A DNA stretch of 64,000 bases from an uncultured Clostridia bacterium (GTDB lineage Bacteria > Bacillota > Clostridia > Oscillospirales > Ruminococcaceae), in NCBI GenBank assembly GCA_947630845.1, contig CANRJB010000005.1, positions 62,001 through 126,000 on the forward strand, in the 5' to 3' direction. The stretch's first letter is position 1, and every line of letters begins with the position of its first letter. Positions 8,819 through 17,710 of the stretch are shown here, one piece after another. Position numbers and translations under genes: made by a program. The notes under the pieces are model-generated. The model was not told the DNA's origin. It searched no databases and saw nothing but the letters and a program-made list of their open reading frames with translations.

Positions 8819-8845
8819 ACAGCATACCCCCTTTCACCTGAATAT

Positions 8846-9718
8846 TCAACTTTTTATCTTGCTCAGAAATGCCTTGAAGATCTGTGCCATCTGCACAGGT
8901 GTCTTTGCATACATCAGGTGTCCCTGATCGGACAGATGATATTCTCCACCGCACTGTCCGGCGTACCTGATACCTGCCTCCTGCCATGTCATGGATCTCA
9001 CAGGAGACTTCATGTCACTGATGAAGAAACATGCAGGACACCGCAGCACACCGGTATCATACGCCGCCTGTGCGTTCCCGGTCATCCGCATTGCTTCCTC
9101 CTGCATCTCCTTATTGCAGATATTCTTGTAAAAGAGCTTCTTGTACAGTTCCTTTTCCTCATCAGACAGACTGTTTCCCGAAAGCATATGGGATGCATTC
9201 ACTGTCCGGTTCTCCAACAATCTTGCAAGCAAGCCCTGTTTCGCAATGACCGAAAGGAATCGGTAATACCGCTCCAACGTTTTTTTCTTTTTCTCATCCG
9301 GAAATTCCTTCGCCTGCAATAACGCCATATCCGGAATACCCATATCAATACCCAATACTGCCCTGACTTCATCCGGATAGGTATTCGCCCACCACACCGC
9401 CTCAAATCCCGAATAGGAATGGGGTGCAAGTACATAGGGTGGTTCAATGCCTGATAGATGCAGCGCAGTACGGCTTTCCTCCACCATATTTTTCACTGTA
9501 CGTTCTGTTGCAGCCGGACCGCTCAGACCGTATCCACATTTTTCCACGACAGCTACCCTGTAAGTATCCGACAATTTCTTGTACAGAATACTGTACTCCA
9601 GAACCGGAGATGTTACACCCGAACCGGACATGATGACAATGGTCAGTGTCCCTTCACCTTCTGTGTATACGTTGATATCACTGCCATTGACACTGACAGC
9701 CGAACCATATTTTTTCAT
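8846..9718 (-). CDS. Alpha/beta-fold hydrolase
   Basis: A 290-residue protein with an alpha/beta hydrolase layout: oxyanion region MSGSGVTSPVLEY, nucleophile elbow in APHSYSGFEAV (a Gly-less variant of GxSxG), a cap region of charged helices in the middle, and a C-terminal catalytic His in SDQGHLMY. No signal peptide is evident. The substrate is unknown. It is upstream of metA in the same direction with a 27-base gap, so the two may be co-transcribed, but the family gives no firm link to methionine synthesis. Confidence 0.82.
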   Translation of the reverse strand: MKKYGSAVSVNGSDINVYTEGEGTLTIVIMSGSGVTSPVLEYSILYKKLSDTYRVAVVEKCGYGLSGPAATERTVKNMVEESRTALHLSGIEPPYVLAPHSYSGFEAVWWANTYPDEVRAVLGIDMGIPDMALLQAKEFPDEKKKKTLERYYRFLSVIAKQGLLARLLENRTVNASHMLSGNSLSDEEKELYKKLFYKNICNKEMQEEAMRMTGNAQAAYDTGVLRCPACFFISDMKSPVRSMTWQEAGIRYAGQCGGEYHLSDQGHLMYAKTPVQMAQIFKAFLSKIKS

Positions 9719-9794
9719 TCTCTATACCTCTTTGATAGGTTTGCCCCCATGCCTTGCGGCAGAGGGGCATTATTATTTTCAACACATTCCATTG

Positions 9795-10148
9795 TTATTG
9801 CCTGACATATTCCATTGTTGAATTTCCATTATCCCAGATCATCTTATTCCCGGAAAATGTTACCGTATACTCCGAAACTGTACCGTAATCCGAATAGTTG
9901 ATGCTGATGGTATCTCCACTGAGCGAATAGGTGTCACTGGTCGTAGTCGTCACAGGCGGCGATGAAGTAAGCGCAATGACCTTGTCATAGGTCATATCCG
10001 TGTTGAATGTGATCGTATCCGTGCCGTCTGACATGGTGCGCACCCATGTACCGGCAACCTGATCGACAGTAATATCATTTCCCCCACCGCAAGCCGACAT
10101 ACAAAGTACCATAACAGCCACGAGCAGCAGTGTGCAAATTCGTTTCAT
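9795..10148 (-). CDS. Small predicted lipoprotein
   Basis: A 117-residue protein with a lipoprotein signal peptide ending in VLCMSACGGG (lipidated Cys20). The mature part is a short beta-rich domain (VAGTWVRTMSDGTDTITFN, then DTYSLSGDTISINYSDYG) that resembles lipocalin-like small domains found in surface lipoproteins. No enzymatic motif is present. The function is unknown. GGATGAT precedes the ATG. Between this gene and the hydrolase (9719-9794) there is a G/C-rich hairpin but no clear terminator. Confidence 0.75.
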   Translation of the reverse strand: MKRICTLLLVAVMVLCMSACGGGNDITVDQVAGTWVRTMSDGTDTITFNTDMTYDKVIALTSSPPVTTTTSDTYSLSGDTISINYSDYGTVSEYTVTFSGNKMIWDNGNSTMEYVRQ

Positions 10149-10175
10149 GGATCATCCTCCAATATGGTTCATCAT

Positions 10176-10263
10176 GCTGATTCGCCATCAATCTCTTGAC
10201 AAAACCAAGCACAGCCTGCGATGCAGACATTTTTCTATCATGGCAAGATATTAGGAAATCAGC
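10176..10263 (-). repeat. Dispersed palindromic element, copy A
   Basis: On the reverse strand the 88 bases start GCTGATTTCCTAATAT and finish GCGAATCAGC, giving a perfect 7-base terminal inverted repeat. The internal ATGTCTGCATCGCAGGC core matches copy B at 62.7 kb. It begins two bases after the stop codon of the carboxyltransferase 5S-type gene. Confidence 0.6.
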
Positions 10264-10264
10264 A

Positions 10265-11677
10265 TCAGACCGGATGAATCCCTGTCTCCGTGCTGCCATG
10301 CTTTCCATCAAGTCCGAATTTCTCGTTGCGGCGTTTCTCAAAGAACTTGACAGCCACCTGCCCGAACTGTGCATAGCTGAGAACATCTTCCTCGCTCTCT
10401 GCCCACTCTGCACATTCCTTACGCAGCTTGTCCAGCTCCGGCTCCAACCGGTCAGCCGGACGGCAGTCGATCGGCTCGGCATCACCAATGATCTTCTTGC
10501 GGAAATCAGGGTCGATCGGCACAGGAGTCTGCCCGTATTCACCACGGACAACACCCTTGAATTCCTTAGTGACCATCTTATACCGTTCTCCGTTCAGCAC
10601 GTTGAATACAGCCTGTGTACCCACGATCTGTGAGGACGGTGTCACCAACGGAGGATAGCCTGCATCGGCACGTACTCTCGGTACTTCTGCAAGCACTTCG
10701 TTCAGCAATTCTTCCTTGCCTGCCTGTTTGAGTTGTGACAGCAGGTTGGACAGCATGCCACCCGGCACCTGATAAATCAGCGCACCGGCATCGGTTGCAA
10801 GCATCTTCGGATCGATCAGTCCCTCATCAATATACTTCTTCCGCAGACCCATGAAATATTCCCGGATCTCGGTGAGCAGCACAAGGTCAAGCCCCGTGTC
10901 ATATTCCGTCCCCTGCAAAGCAGCGACCATAGACTCCGTCGGAGCGTGGGAAGTACCCAGTGCTAAAGGCGACATTGCAGTGTCAATGATGTCCACACCG
11001 GCTTCGATGCCCTTCAGCAGACACATGGATGCCAGACCGGACGTATAGTGCGTATGGAGCTGGATCGGAAGCTTGACAGTCTTTTTGAGTGCCTTGACCA
11101 GTTCCTCCGTCTTATACGGAGTCAGCAGAGCTGCCATGTCCTTGATACAGATAGAATCTGCACCGGCAGCTTCAATTTTCTTTGCATAATCACAGTAATA
11201 TTCCGTCGTGAACACATCACCTGTGGTGTAGGAAATGGCTACCTGCACTTCCGGATGTTTGCCGTCACGAGTTGCCTTCTTGGCAGAATCTATCGCAGTC
11301 TGGAGGTTGCGGATATCGTTGAGCGCATCGAAAATACGAATGACATCGATACCGTTTTCCACAGACTTATTGACAAATTCCTCCAGTACATCATCTGCAT
11401 AGTGACGATAGCCGAGCATATTCTGTCCCCTGAACAGCATCTGGAGACGGGTGTTCGGCATCTCCCGGCGCAATGTACGCAGTCTTTCCCACGGATCTTC
11501 ATTCAGAAACCGCAGACAGGAATCAAATGTTGCACCGCCCCAGCATTCCACGGAATTGAAGCCGACCTGATCAAGCTTTCCGAGAATGGGGAGCATCTCG
11601 TCTATGCGCATGCGGGTCGCCAGCAGAGACTGGTGCGCATCACGCAGGACAGTTTCCGTAATTTTTACCTTTGCCAT
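10265..11677 (-). CDS. Carboxyltransferase subunit of OadA / transcarboxylase 5S type
   Basis: A 470-residue TIM-barrel carboxyltransferase that moves a carboxyl group between biotin and pyruvate/oxaloacetate. Family motifs are ETVLRDAHQSLLATRMR at the N-terminus, DSICIKDMAALL with the catalytic Lys, and the metal-binding HTHYTSG. A conserved carboxylase domain follows from about residue 300. Unlike many OadA proteins it has no fused biotinyl domain; that is the separate gene upstream. ATG at 11677 follows GAAAGGA. Third gene of an operon with a 12S-type subunit and a biotin carrier. No membrane beta subunit of a sodium-pumping decarboxylase is present here, so a soluble transcarboxylase or a split carboxylase fits better. 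Confidence 0.9.
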   Translation of the reverse strand: MAKVKITETVLRDAHQSLLATRMRIDEMLPILGKLDQVGFNSVECWGGATFDSCLRFLNEDPWERLRTLRREMPNTRLQMLFRGQNMLGYRHYADDVLEEFVNKSVENGIDVIRIFDALNDIRNLQTAIDSAKKATRDGKHPEVQVAISYTTGDVFTTEYYCDYAKKIEAAGADSICIKDMAALLTPYKTEELVKALKKTVKLPIQLHTHYTSGLASMCLLKGIEAGVDIIDTAMSPLALGTSHAPTESMVAALQGTEYDTGLDLVLLTEIREYFMGLRKKYIDEGLIDPKMLATDAGALIYQVPGGMLSNLLSQLKQAGKEELLNEVLAEVPRVRADAGYPPLVTPSSQIVGTQAVFNVLNGERYKMVTKEFKGVVRGEYGQTPVPIDPDFRKKIIGDAEPIDCRPADRLEPELDKLRKECAEWAESEEDVLSYAQFGQVAVKFFEKRRNEKFGLDGKHGSTETGIHPV

Positions 11678-11695
11678 AGCAAGTCCTTTCTGCAA

Positions 11696-12067
11696 TCAGC
11701 CAACAGTTGCCAGTGTATCGCCGCTCTGTACGTTGTCGCCCTTCTTGACAACGATGCTGGTGATCGTTCCGTCACAGGGTGAAACGATATCGTTCTCCAT
11801 CTTCATTGCCTCAAGCACCATGATGACATCACCCTTGGAAACCTTCTGTCCGTTGGATGTCTTGACATCAAGGATCGTACCGGGCATCGGTGCGCAGACC
11901 TTTTCGCCCTCGCCGACTGCCGGAGCAGCAGGTGCAGGTGCTGCCGGTGCAGCAGGTGCTGCTGCCGGAGCAGCTGCAAGGGGTGCAGGCGCAGGCGCAC
12001 CTGCACCAAGTTCCTCTACTGCCACATCATAAGCCTTGCCATTGACTGTCACATTGAATCTTTTCAT
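11696..12067 (-). CDS. Biotin carboxyl carrier protein
   Basis: A 123-residue carrier that shuttles carboxybiotin between the two flanking carboxyltransferase subunits. It has a short N-terminal assembly segment, a flexible Ala/Pro linker (residues about 25-50) and a C-terminal biotinyl domain with VLEAMKMENDI, whose Lys is the biotinylation site. Length and layout match the 1.3S subunit of transcarboxylase and the carriers of decarboxylase pumps. The start at ATG 12067 fits MKRFNVTVNGK. It lies between the 12S-like and 5S-like genes. Confidence 0.93.
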   Translation of the reverse strand: MKRFNVTVNGKAYDVAVEELGAGAPAPAPLAAAPAAAPAAPAAPAPAAPAVGEGEKVCAPMPGTILDVKTSNGQKVSKGDVIMVLEAMKMENDIVSPCDGTITSIVVKKGDNVQSGDTLATVG

Positions 12068-12104
12068 GATAATTACCACCCATCCGATAGATTTTAACCG
12101 TTAC

Positions 12105-13460
12105 TTAAAACGGGAAGTTATTATGTTTTTTCGGGAGATTTGTCACACGCTTGCCCTCAAGCATCGTAAGTGCGCTGCTCAGGACAGCACGCATGTCCGA
12201 AGGTGTGATGATCTCATCGAGGATACCAAGCTTGGCAGCCGACTCCGCAGATGCCAGCGTAGCGGTATATTCCTTTGCCAGTTCCTGACGCTTTGCGTTC
12301 AGATCCTGACAGCACTTGAGCTTGTCATGCCAGAGAAATTCCACTGCAGCCTCCGGTAAAAGCGGTGCGATGTATGCCTTTTCCAGTGCATAGGCAAAAT
12401 CCGCATTGCTCCCCTTCCCTGCCAGAGCCGTGAATACTGCGCCGACTGCTTTGCCGGTCACAACAGAGATCTTTGCGGTCGTTGCCTCCGCATAGCTTCC
12501 GGCAAGCCGTGTCAGTGCCCTGACAGAACCTGTCAGCTCCGTTTCCGTACTCCCGGCAAAACCGATGGTATCCACAAGCGTAATGAGCGGAATAGAGAAA
12601 GCATCGCAGATCCGCACAAATCTTGCAATCTTGGCACAACCGTCCTCCGTCAGTGCATCATCGGTCTTTGCCGTGCCGACTATACCGACAGTCGTACCGC
12701 AGACAGTTGCCAGTGCTGTATAAGCCGCACCGCCGTACTCTGCAAACAGCTCTGTGACACTGCCTCCGTCCACAATGCTGTCCACATAAGAAGCAAGGTC
12801 TTTACCTGATGCGGCTGTCGGTGCATCAAATTCCATGCACGGTGCAAAAGCCATATTATTCACGGGGAGAAGATTGATAAGTGTTCTCACTTGTGTGAAT
12901 GCATCAGCATCATCCTTTGCTGTAAGGGCAGTGATACCGTTGTCAGCACATGCCTTTGCACTGCCTGCACCCTTTTCAAAATGCGGTGTCAAAAACATCT
13001 CCGCTGTCTCTGTCATCACCACAAAATCAGAAGCACACGCCATCATAGCTGCGCTGCCTGCGCAAACCCCTGTGACCACTGCGATCTGCGGCACAACACC
13101 GGAAAGTGCCGATACACGCTCCATCATAAGACTATAGGCATTGAGCGGCACCGCAGTACCATCCATGAATGCGCCATTGGAATCATAGATACCGATCACC
13201 GGAGCGCCTGTCTTTGCGGCAAGTGCATACAATCTTGAAATCTTCTCAGCCTGTGCCATACCGACAGCACCGTTGTTCACGCTGCTGTCCTGTGCAAAGG
13301 CATAGACAGGATTGCCGTTCACATAGCCATACGCTGTAACTACGGCTGCCAGAGCATCCTTTTCTATCACACAGGAGCCGATCTCATGATACACCCCCTC
13401 ATCAAACAGTGCGGTAAGGCGCTGTCTTGCAGGGCTTTCTGCATTTTTCTCCATCTGCAT
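12105..13460 (-). CDS. Divergent acyl-CoA carboxyltransferase (12S/MmdA-like subunit)
   Basis: A 451-residue protein with two crotonase-type carboxyl transferase halves, as in methylmalonyl-CoA decarboxylase alpha, propionyl-CoA carboxylase beta and the transcarboxylase 12S subunit. Recognisable parts are VYAFAQDSSVNNGAVG, GAPVIGIYDSNGAF, VVPQIAVVTGVCAGSAAM and ITLVDTIGF. It is about 60 residues shorter than typical family members, and the usual DSGGAR and GPCAGGA motifs are altered to DSNGAF and GVCAGSA, so acyl-CoA specificity is uncertain. GGAAGGA precedes the ATG at 13460. It is the first gene of the operon, behind its own promoter. Confidence 0.85.
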   Translation of the reverse strand: MQMEKNAESPARQRLTALFDEGVYHEIGSCVIEKDALAAVVTAYGYVNGNPVYAFAQDSSVNNGAVGMAQAEKISRLYALAAKTGAPVIGIYDSNGAFMDGTAVPLNAYSLMMERVSALSGVVPQIAVVTGVCAGSAAMMACASDFVVMTETAEMFLTPHFEKGAGSAKACADNGITALTAKDDADAFTQVRTLINLLPVNNMAFAPCMEFDAPTAASGKDLASYVDSIVDGGSVTELFAEYGGAAYTALATVCGTTVGIVGTAKTDDALTEDGCAKIARFVRICDAFSIPLITLVDTIGFAGSTETELTGSVRALTRLAGSYAEATTAKISVVTGKAVGAVFTALAGKGSNADFAYALEKAYIAPLLPEAAVEFLWHDKLKCCQDLNAKRQELAKEYTATLASAESAAKLGILDEIITPSDMRAVLSSALTMLEGKRVTNLPKKHNNFPF

Positions 13461-13527
13461 ATTACCGATCCTTCCTCATTTAGACTATGGCATCCGGCAA
13501 TCGGATTCGCCATCTGCATATATCATA

Positions 13528-13556
13528 ATCATACTATTTTTTTCGCATTTTTTCAA
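13528..13556 (-). promoter_or_regulatory. Sigma-A-like promoter of the carboxyltransferase operon
   Basis: Reverse strand TTGAAA, 17-base spacer, TATGAT, about 70 bases upstream of the first ATG; the -35 overlaps the last codons of the upstream gene. Confidence 0.55.
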
Positions 13557-13942
13557 GTGTTTGCCGGTTTCTCCCCACAATTTCTGCAATTATCCATAAT
13601 TTCGGATATGTTTTTGAGAATATTTTCGTTGTTTTGCACAAAGTGTAGAGTCCGCATTCTTGCCATCATGACGCTGTCCTGTATGCGGAACTCCGCACGC
13701 TCCAGTCCACGCAGCAAGCCTTTGAACAGAACAGACCGCACCAATCCGTCGCACTCATTCAGATCGCCGCCGTCCTCTACCGCATAGATGACAACCTGTT
13801 CCGGCTCATAGGCATAGGCGATATAGCCTTTCACTTCACCATTTTCTTTTGCTTCTGTCAGATGCAGTCCTGCTGTATTCCCGATTTGCTCCAACAATTC
13901 CCTATATCCCGACAGATCTTTCTGTTCAATGATCGTCAGCAT
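13553..13942 (-). CDS. Conserved hypothetical protein, possibly acetyltransferase-fold
   Basis: A 129-residue soluble protein of unknown role. The order of segments (KGYIAYAYEPEQVVIYAVE, then LNECDGLVRSVLFKGL) recalls the beta-strand/helix core of GNAT acetyltransferases, but the acetyl-CoA loop is not clear. It ends with a CRNCGEK pair of cysteines that could bind metal or be incidental. It follows the pseudouridine synthase gene by 18 bases and probably belongs to the same transcript. Confidence 0.6.
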   Translation of the reverse strand: MLTIIEQKDLSGYRELLEQIGNTAGLHLTEAKENGEVKGYIAYAYEPEQVVIYAVEDGGDLNECDGLVRSVLFKGLLRGLERAEFRIQDSVMMARMRTLHFVQNNENILKNISEIMDNCRNCGEKPANT

Positions 13943-13960
13943 CCCATTTCCTCTCTTCCT

Positions 13961-14689
13961 TCATTCTTTTCCGATGGCATTCCGGATGGCACGCAGCTCT
14001 TCCGGTGTCAAATCACGCCATGCACCGGGTTTGAGCATACCTAATTTCAATGGACCGACTGCTGTTCTTCGCAGCCTTGCGACCTCCAGTCCAACTGCTT
14101 CGCACATCCGGCGTATCTGACGGTTTCTGCCCTCCTTGATGGTCATTTGCAGCACCACCCGTCCCGGCTCATTCGTCAGAACGACCACCGTCGCCGGAAG
14201 TGTCTTTTTGCCGTCAAGCACAATGCCCTCCGCAAGCTGCACAAGCTGTTCTTCTGTTACAGCCGGACGTACCGTCACCCGGTAAGTCTTGGTCACATGA
14301 CGGCTCGGATGCATGATACCATTCGCAAAATTTCCATCATTTGTCAGCAGGAGCAGCCCCTCGGAATTCCGGTCAAGCCTGCCGATCGGGTAGACTCTCT
14401 CCTCTATCCCGTCCAGCAGATCCATCACACACCGCCTGTCAAGCTCATCACTGACCGTCGTCACATAACCTCTCGGTTTATGCAGCATGATGTAACGAAG
14501 CTTTTTCTTTCTGGGCATGGTGACTTTCTGTCCGTCCACAGTGATGATATCCTTCGGAAAAGCCTTGTCACCGATACTTACGGGTCTGCCATTACGCTGT
14601 ACTCTCCCCTGCCGTATCAGTTCCTCCGCCTTGCGCCGGGAGCAAAAGCCTGCATCAGCAAGCAATTTCTGTATCCTGATCTCTGCCAT
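13961..14689 (-). CDS. rluB: rRNA pseudouridine synthase (RluB/RsuA family)
   Basis: Isomerises specific uridines of rRNA to pseudouridine. The 242-residue protein has an N-terminal S4 RNA-binding domain (RIQKLLADAGFCSRRKAEEL) and the RsuA/RluB catalytic domain with the Asp motif YPIGRLDRNSEGLLLLTNDG, followed by the EGRNRQIRRM family signature. In the common clostridial order this gene lies near scpA-scpB and dacF, as here. Which rRNA site is modified cannot be told with certainty; the B. subtilis homologue at this position modifies 23S rRNA. It overlaps neither neighbour; 9 bases separate it from dacF. Confidence 0.93.
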   Translation of the reverse strand: MAEIRIQKLLADAGFCSRRKAEELIRQGRVQRNGRPVSIGDKAFPKDIITVDGQKVTMPRKKKLRYIMLHKPRGYVTTVSDELDRRCVMDLLDGIEERVYPIGRLDRNSEGLLLLTNDGNFANGIMHPSRHVTKTYRVTVRPAVTEEQLVQLAEGIVLDGKKTLPATVVVLTNEPGRVVLQMTIKEGRNRQIRRMCEAVGLEVARLRRTAVGPLKLGMLKPGAWRDLTPEELRAIRNAIGKE

Positions 14690-14698
14690 ACTTCCTCC

Positions 14699-15805
14699 TC
14701 ATGTTCCTCCGCATAAGTTCTCCCAAAGCCGCCGGAACAGCCCTTTTTCTTCGATCTCCGCCGCAGCCACCGCATGCTTCGCTGTCAGCGGCACAGATGC
14801 GATCTTCCTGCCCTCGTACAGGTAAACCAATGTCCCCATCTCATCCCCTGCTGCCACAGGTGCATAGGCAAAAGGCGGCAATAGTACTTTCGTTTCGATG
14901 TCCTCCGGACACAACCCTGCCTGCACAGACTCTGCACTCAGCTCCACGCTGTCCTGCACACCGCCGGCAATTTTCTGTGTCACCTCCGGCACAGGCAGCT
15001 CCGTGAGACTGACTTTTGTGAATCCATAGTCATACAGTCTGCTGTGGTCATTCCAGTCATCCGGCGCATGCAGCGTCACACAGATCAGCATCACGCCATC
15101 CCGTTCACATGCTGACACCAGACAGCGTCCTGCTTCATCTGTAAAACCTGTCTTGATCCCGACCACACCATCATACATGCTCAACAGCTTGTTGGTGTTG
15201 TAAAGCGTGCGCTCATAGGGGGGATTGCCGAACGTGACCTTCGCCTGCTGCTGACAGCAGATGTTCCGGAAATCTTCATTCTGCATCGCTTCCCGGGCAA
15301 GCAGTGCCATGTCAAACGCCGATGCACCATGTCCCTCCCCCTCCAGTCCGGACGGGGTCACAAAGTAAGTCCTCGTCATGCCGATTTTTCTTGCCCGTGC
15401 ATTCATCAGTTCTGCAAATGCCGGAATGCTTCCTGCCACCGCTACAGCCGCCGCATTTGCCGCATCATTTCCCGACGGCAGCAACATCCCATAGCAGAGG
15501 GCTCGCTTGGTCACGACATCATCCTCCTGCAAGCCCATGGACGAACCTTCGACATGAATTGCTGCATTGTCCACAGGAAACTGCACATCCAGCCCACCGC
15601 TTTCAAGCGTCAGAAGTGTGGTCATGATCTTTGTAGTGCTTGCCATGGAACGCTTCTCATAGGCATTCTTCTCATACAGCACCTTGCCTGTCACTGCTTC
15701 GATCAGGACACACGCCTGTGCCGAGACTTCCGGTTCTGCTGCACTTACCGGCAGAGAAAACAGCAGCAGGACTGCTGCTGTTATCATACAGACGATACGT
15801 TTCAT
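14699..15805 (-). CDS. dacF: D-alanyl-D-alanine carboxypeptidase (DacF/PBP5 type)
   Basis: A penicillin-binding protein that trims the terminal D-Ala from peptidoglycan stems, of the S11 serine peptidase family. The 368-residue protein has a signal peptide (MKRIVCMITAAVLLLFSLPVSA without the last residues), the active-site SxxK as STTK (Ser56, Lys59), the SxN motif in LLPSGNDAAN and KTG in VGIKTGFTDEAG. A C-terminal beta-rich PBP5 domain follows from about residue 265. Its position beside ytfJ and the scp genes matches sporulation-linked dacF/dacB clusters, so a role in spore cortex is possible. Confidence 0.93.
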   Translation of the reverse strand: MKRIVCMITAAVLLLFSLPVSAAEPEVSAQACVLIEAVTGKVLYEKNAYEKRSMASTTKIMTTLLTLESGGLDVQFPVDNAAIHVEGSSMGLQEDDVVTKRALCYGMLLPSGNDAANAAAVAVAGSIPAFAELMNARARKIGMTRTYFVTPSGLEGEGHGASAFDMALLAREAMQNEDFRNICCQQQAKVTFGNPPYERTLYNTNKLLSMYDGVVGIKTGFTDEAGRCLVSACERDGVMLICVTLHAPDDWNDHSRLYDYGFTKVSLTELPVPEVTQKIAGGVQDSVELSAESVQAGLCPEDIETKVLLPPFAYAPVAAGDEMGTLVYLYEGRKIASVPLTAKHAVAAAEIEEKGLFRRLWENLCGGT

Positions 15806-15861
15806 TGCCCGTCCCCCTTAACAGATGATCTCACCACCATCCTATGGGGCAGACAGACAGA

Positions 15862-16284
15862 TTATACCTTGTCAGTCTCTCCGTCAGCAGCCTTTTCAGG
15901 TTCTGCTTCACCCTTTCCCTTCTTACTGGGCAGCATTTCCTTGATCTTGTCAATCAAAGCCGGAAGTTTTTCAATCAGTACATTTTCCTTCGATGCCCCC
16001 ATCGTGAGCTGCATAAGCTCCACTTCCCCATTGTGTACCACAAGGAATCCCACCGGCTTCACACTCATGCCGCCACCTGCACCGCCTGCAAAGTAGTCCT
16101 TGCTCGAACGTGAAGGCAGATCAGATCCACCCGATGCAAAACCGACACTGACCTTAGATACCGGAATGATCGTCGTTCCGTCACCGCAGGAGACAGGATC
16201 GCCCATCATGGTGTTGGCATCCACCAGACTGCGGATCTTCTCCATGCTGATACCCATAAATCCATTGATTGCATGTTCACTCAT
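15862..16284 (-). CDS. ytfJ: Sporulation protein YtfJ/GerW family
   Basis: A 140-residue protein of the YtfJ (GerW) family. In B. subtilis the homologue is made in the forespore and is needed for efficient germination; its molecular action is unclear. The conserved core is visible: DGTTIIPVSKVSVGFASGG, then GGMSVKPVGFLVV. A charged C-terminal tail follows. It sits between the DUF2953 and dacF genes, the usual clostridial arrangement. Confidence 0.92.
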   Translation of the reverse strand: MSEHAINGFMGISMEKIRSLVDANTMMGDPVSCGDGTTIIPVSKVSVGFASGGSDLPSRSSKDYFAGGAGGGMSVKPVGFLVVHNGEVELMQLTMGASKENVLIEKLPALIDKIKEMLPSKKGKGEAEPEKAADGETDKV

Positions 16285-16321
16285 TGCTTTGCTCCTTCTG
16301 CGGCTTTGCCGCTGAGATTTG

Positions 16322-17122
16322 TTATAGTTTCTTGCCGGAGGTATCCCTGCCGGCGGTTATGCTGTCCATAAAATAACGCCACAGGAGTCCGATGCCAACC
16401 GCAAGCACCGTTCCTATCCGGATGCGGAATCTGCATGATGCATTCCACCGGCAGGTATCCTCCGTAAAATCGCAGACTATGGCGAGCTGCTTGCGTTTCA
16501 CCCGCATGAAATTCCCGGATTCTGCCAACAACTGATGCAGAAGTGACTGCACTCCGCCATAGAGCAGTGCCGTAGCTGCCGCATCTTCTCCACCAATCAG
16601 GATATCCGTCTCGATCGCATACCATGTAATCCCCCGGAACAGCCGCTTTAACGGCGCAGACAATGCATAAAAAGCACTCCCTGCCATGTCAGCCTTCCCA
16701 ACAAACTCCTGCATCGTTTTCCAGAGCTTGTCCATCAGGCAACAACCATCCTTTTTTGTCTCTTCCTGCTCGTCCCTTTCATCAGTGGGCAGCACAGTGC
16801 TGCCTTTCTCCGGATCCGGGACACTGTCTGTTTCCGGTGGGGAGATATCGCTGTCCGCAGCTTCCTGCTGCAAAGGAACTGCTTCGACATACTGCTCATT
16901 TTTTTCTTTCCATTTTTTCTTCGCCTTTGCCGGAGCAGATATACGGCTGCTGTCTTTCTCCTTATCCGGTTTCCGGGGTCTTGGCAGGATCCTGATGCCG
17001 CAGTAATGCACGCTCCATGTAAACTTACCATCCCAAAACCTGACGTGTACACTGGCAGCCGTCATGCATAAGATCACGATCAGTCCCGTCAGCACCAGAA
17101 GTACAATCAAAAATACACGCAT
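16322..17122 (-). CDS. DUF2953 domain membrane protein
   Basis: A 266-residue protein with an N-terminal transmembrane segment (MRVFLIVLLVLTGLIVILCM), a long charged Lys/Glu/Asp-rich linker (residues about 50-125) and a C-terminal DUF2953 domain with WYAIETDILIGGEDAAATAL and a final hydrophobic helix. DUF2953 proteins, including B. subtilis YtfI, are encoded next to ytfJ and thought to act with it in sporulation; the biochemical role is unknown. It lies 15 bases downstream of scpB. Confidence 0.85.
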   Translation of the reverse strand: MRVFLIVLLVLTGLIVILCMTAASVHVRFWDGKFTWSVHYCGIRILPRPRKPDKEKDSSRISAPAKAKKKWKEKNEQYVEAVPLQQEAADSDISPPETDSVPDPEKGSTVLPTDERDEQEETKKDGCCLMDKLWKTMQEFVGKADMAGSAFYALSAPLKRLFRGITWYAIETDILIGGEDAAATALLYGGVQSLLHQLLAESGNFMRVKRKQLAIVCDFTEDTCRWNASCRFRIRIGTVLAVGIGLLWRYFMDSITAGRDTSGKKL

Positions 17123-17137
17123 TCCGTCACCTCCGCA

Positions 17138-17710
17138 TCAGTCCGGCGGATGGGCATTTTCATCTGCAAGACAGTCCAGCTCGCCGGTAAATTCTTCATC
17201 CTCCGGCTTATGGTACACTGCCGGCAGATCTTCCAGTGAATGCAGACCAAACGCACGGAGAAACAGCGGTGTGGTCTGATATCCGATCGGGTGTCCCGGC
17301 ACATCAATGCGTCCTGCTTCCTCCAGCAGACCCTTGTCCACCAGCGAATTGATGACCGACGAGCTGTCAACTCCACGCACCCGTTCCACAAAGCCCTTGC
17401 TTGCCGGCTGGTTATAGGCAATGATGGTCAGTGCCTCCATGGCGGCATTAGAAAGTGGCTGCATACGCTTACTCTCTAAAGCAGTACGGATGATGTCGGC
17501 GTATTCCTCCCGTGTGCCGAGCTGCCATGCCCTGGCAAGTTTCATGACCTTGACAGCACTGTTTACCCGTGCATAACGCTCCTGCAATGCCCCTAAAACG
17601 GGTGCGACCTCACTCTCCGGAATGCCGAGCGTCTGCGCAAGACGAAAGGTATCCACCGGCTCTCCGGCGGCAAAGAGTATGGCTTCCGCCTTTGTCACAA
17701 GCTCTTCCAT
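17138..17710 (-). CDS. scpB: Segregation and condensation protein B
   Basis: A 190-residue winged-helix protein that dimerises and binds ScpA to form the SMC-ScpAB condensin complex for chromosome organisation. Typical motifs are EAILFAAGEPVD at the N-terminus, LSNAAMEALTIIAYNQPASK and VINSLVDKGLLEE. The start codon overlaps the scpA stop (TGATG), indicating translational coupling. Confidence 0.95.
   Translation of the reverse strand: MEELVTKAEAILFAAGEPVDTFRLAQTLGIPESEVAPVLGALQERYARVNSAVKVMKLARAWQLGTREEYADIIRTALESKRMQPLSNAAMEALTIIAYNQPASKGFVERVRGVDSSSVINSLVDKGLLEEAGRIDVPGHPIGYQTTPLFLRAFGLHSLEDLPAVYHKPEDEEFTGELDCLADENAHPPD

Noticed and set aside
8819..8845. Possible SAM or T-box leader upstream of metA
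   Set aside because: The gap to the upstream gene is only 27 bases, too short for any such riboswitch.
8252..9322. Plus-strand frame of 356 codons over metA and the hydrolase gene
   Set aside because: It crosses two real minus-strand genes and their intergenic gap; no motif or ribosome site.
9735..9775. GC-rich hairpin (TTGCCCCC...GGGGCA) between two minus-strand genes
   Set aside because: T-rich run follows only on the plus strand, where there is no gene to terminate; left unannotated as it may be incidental.
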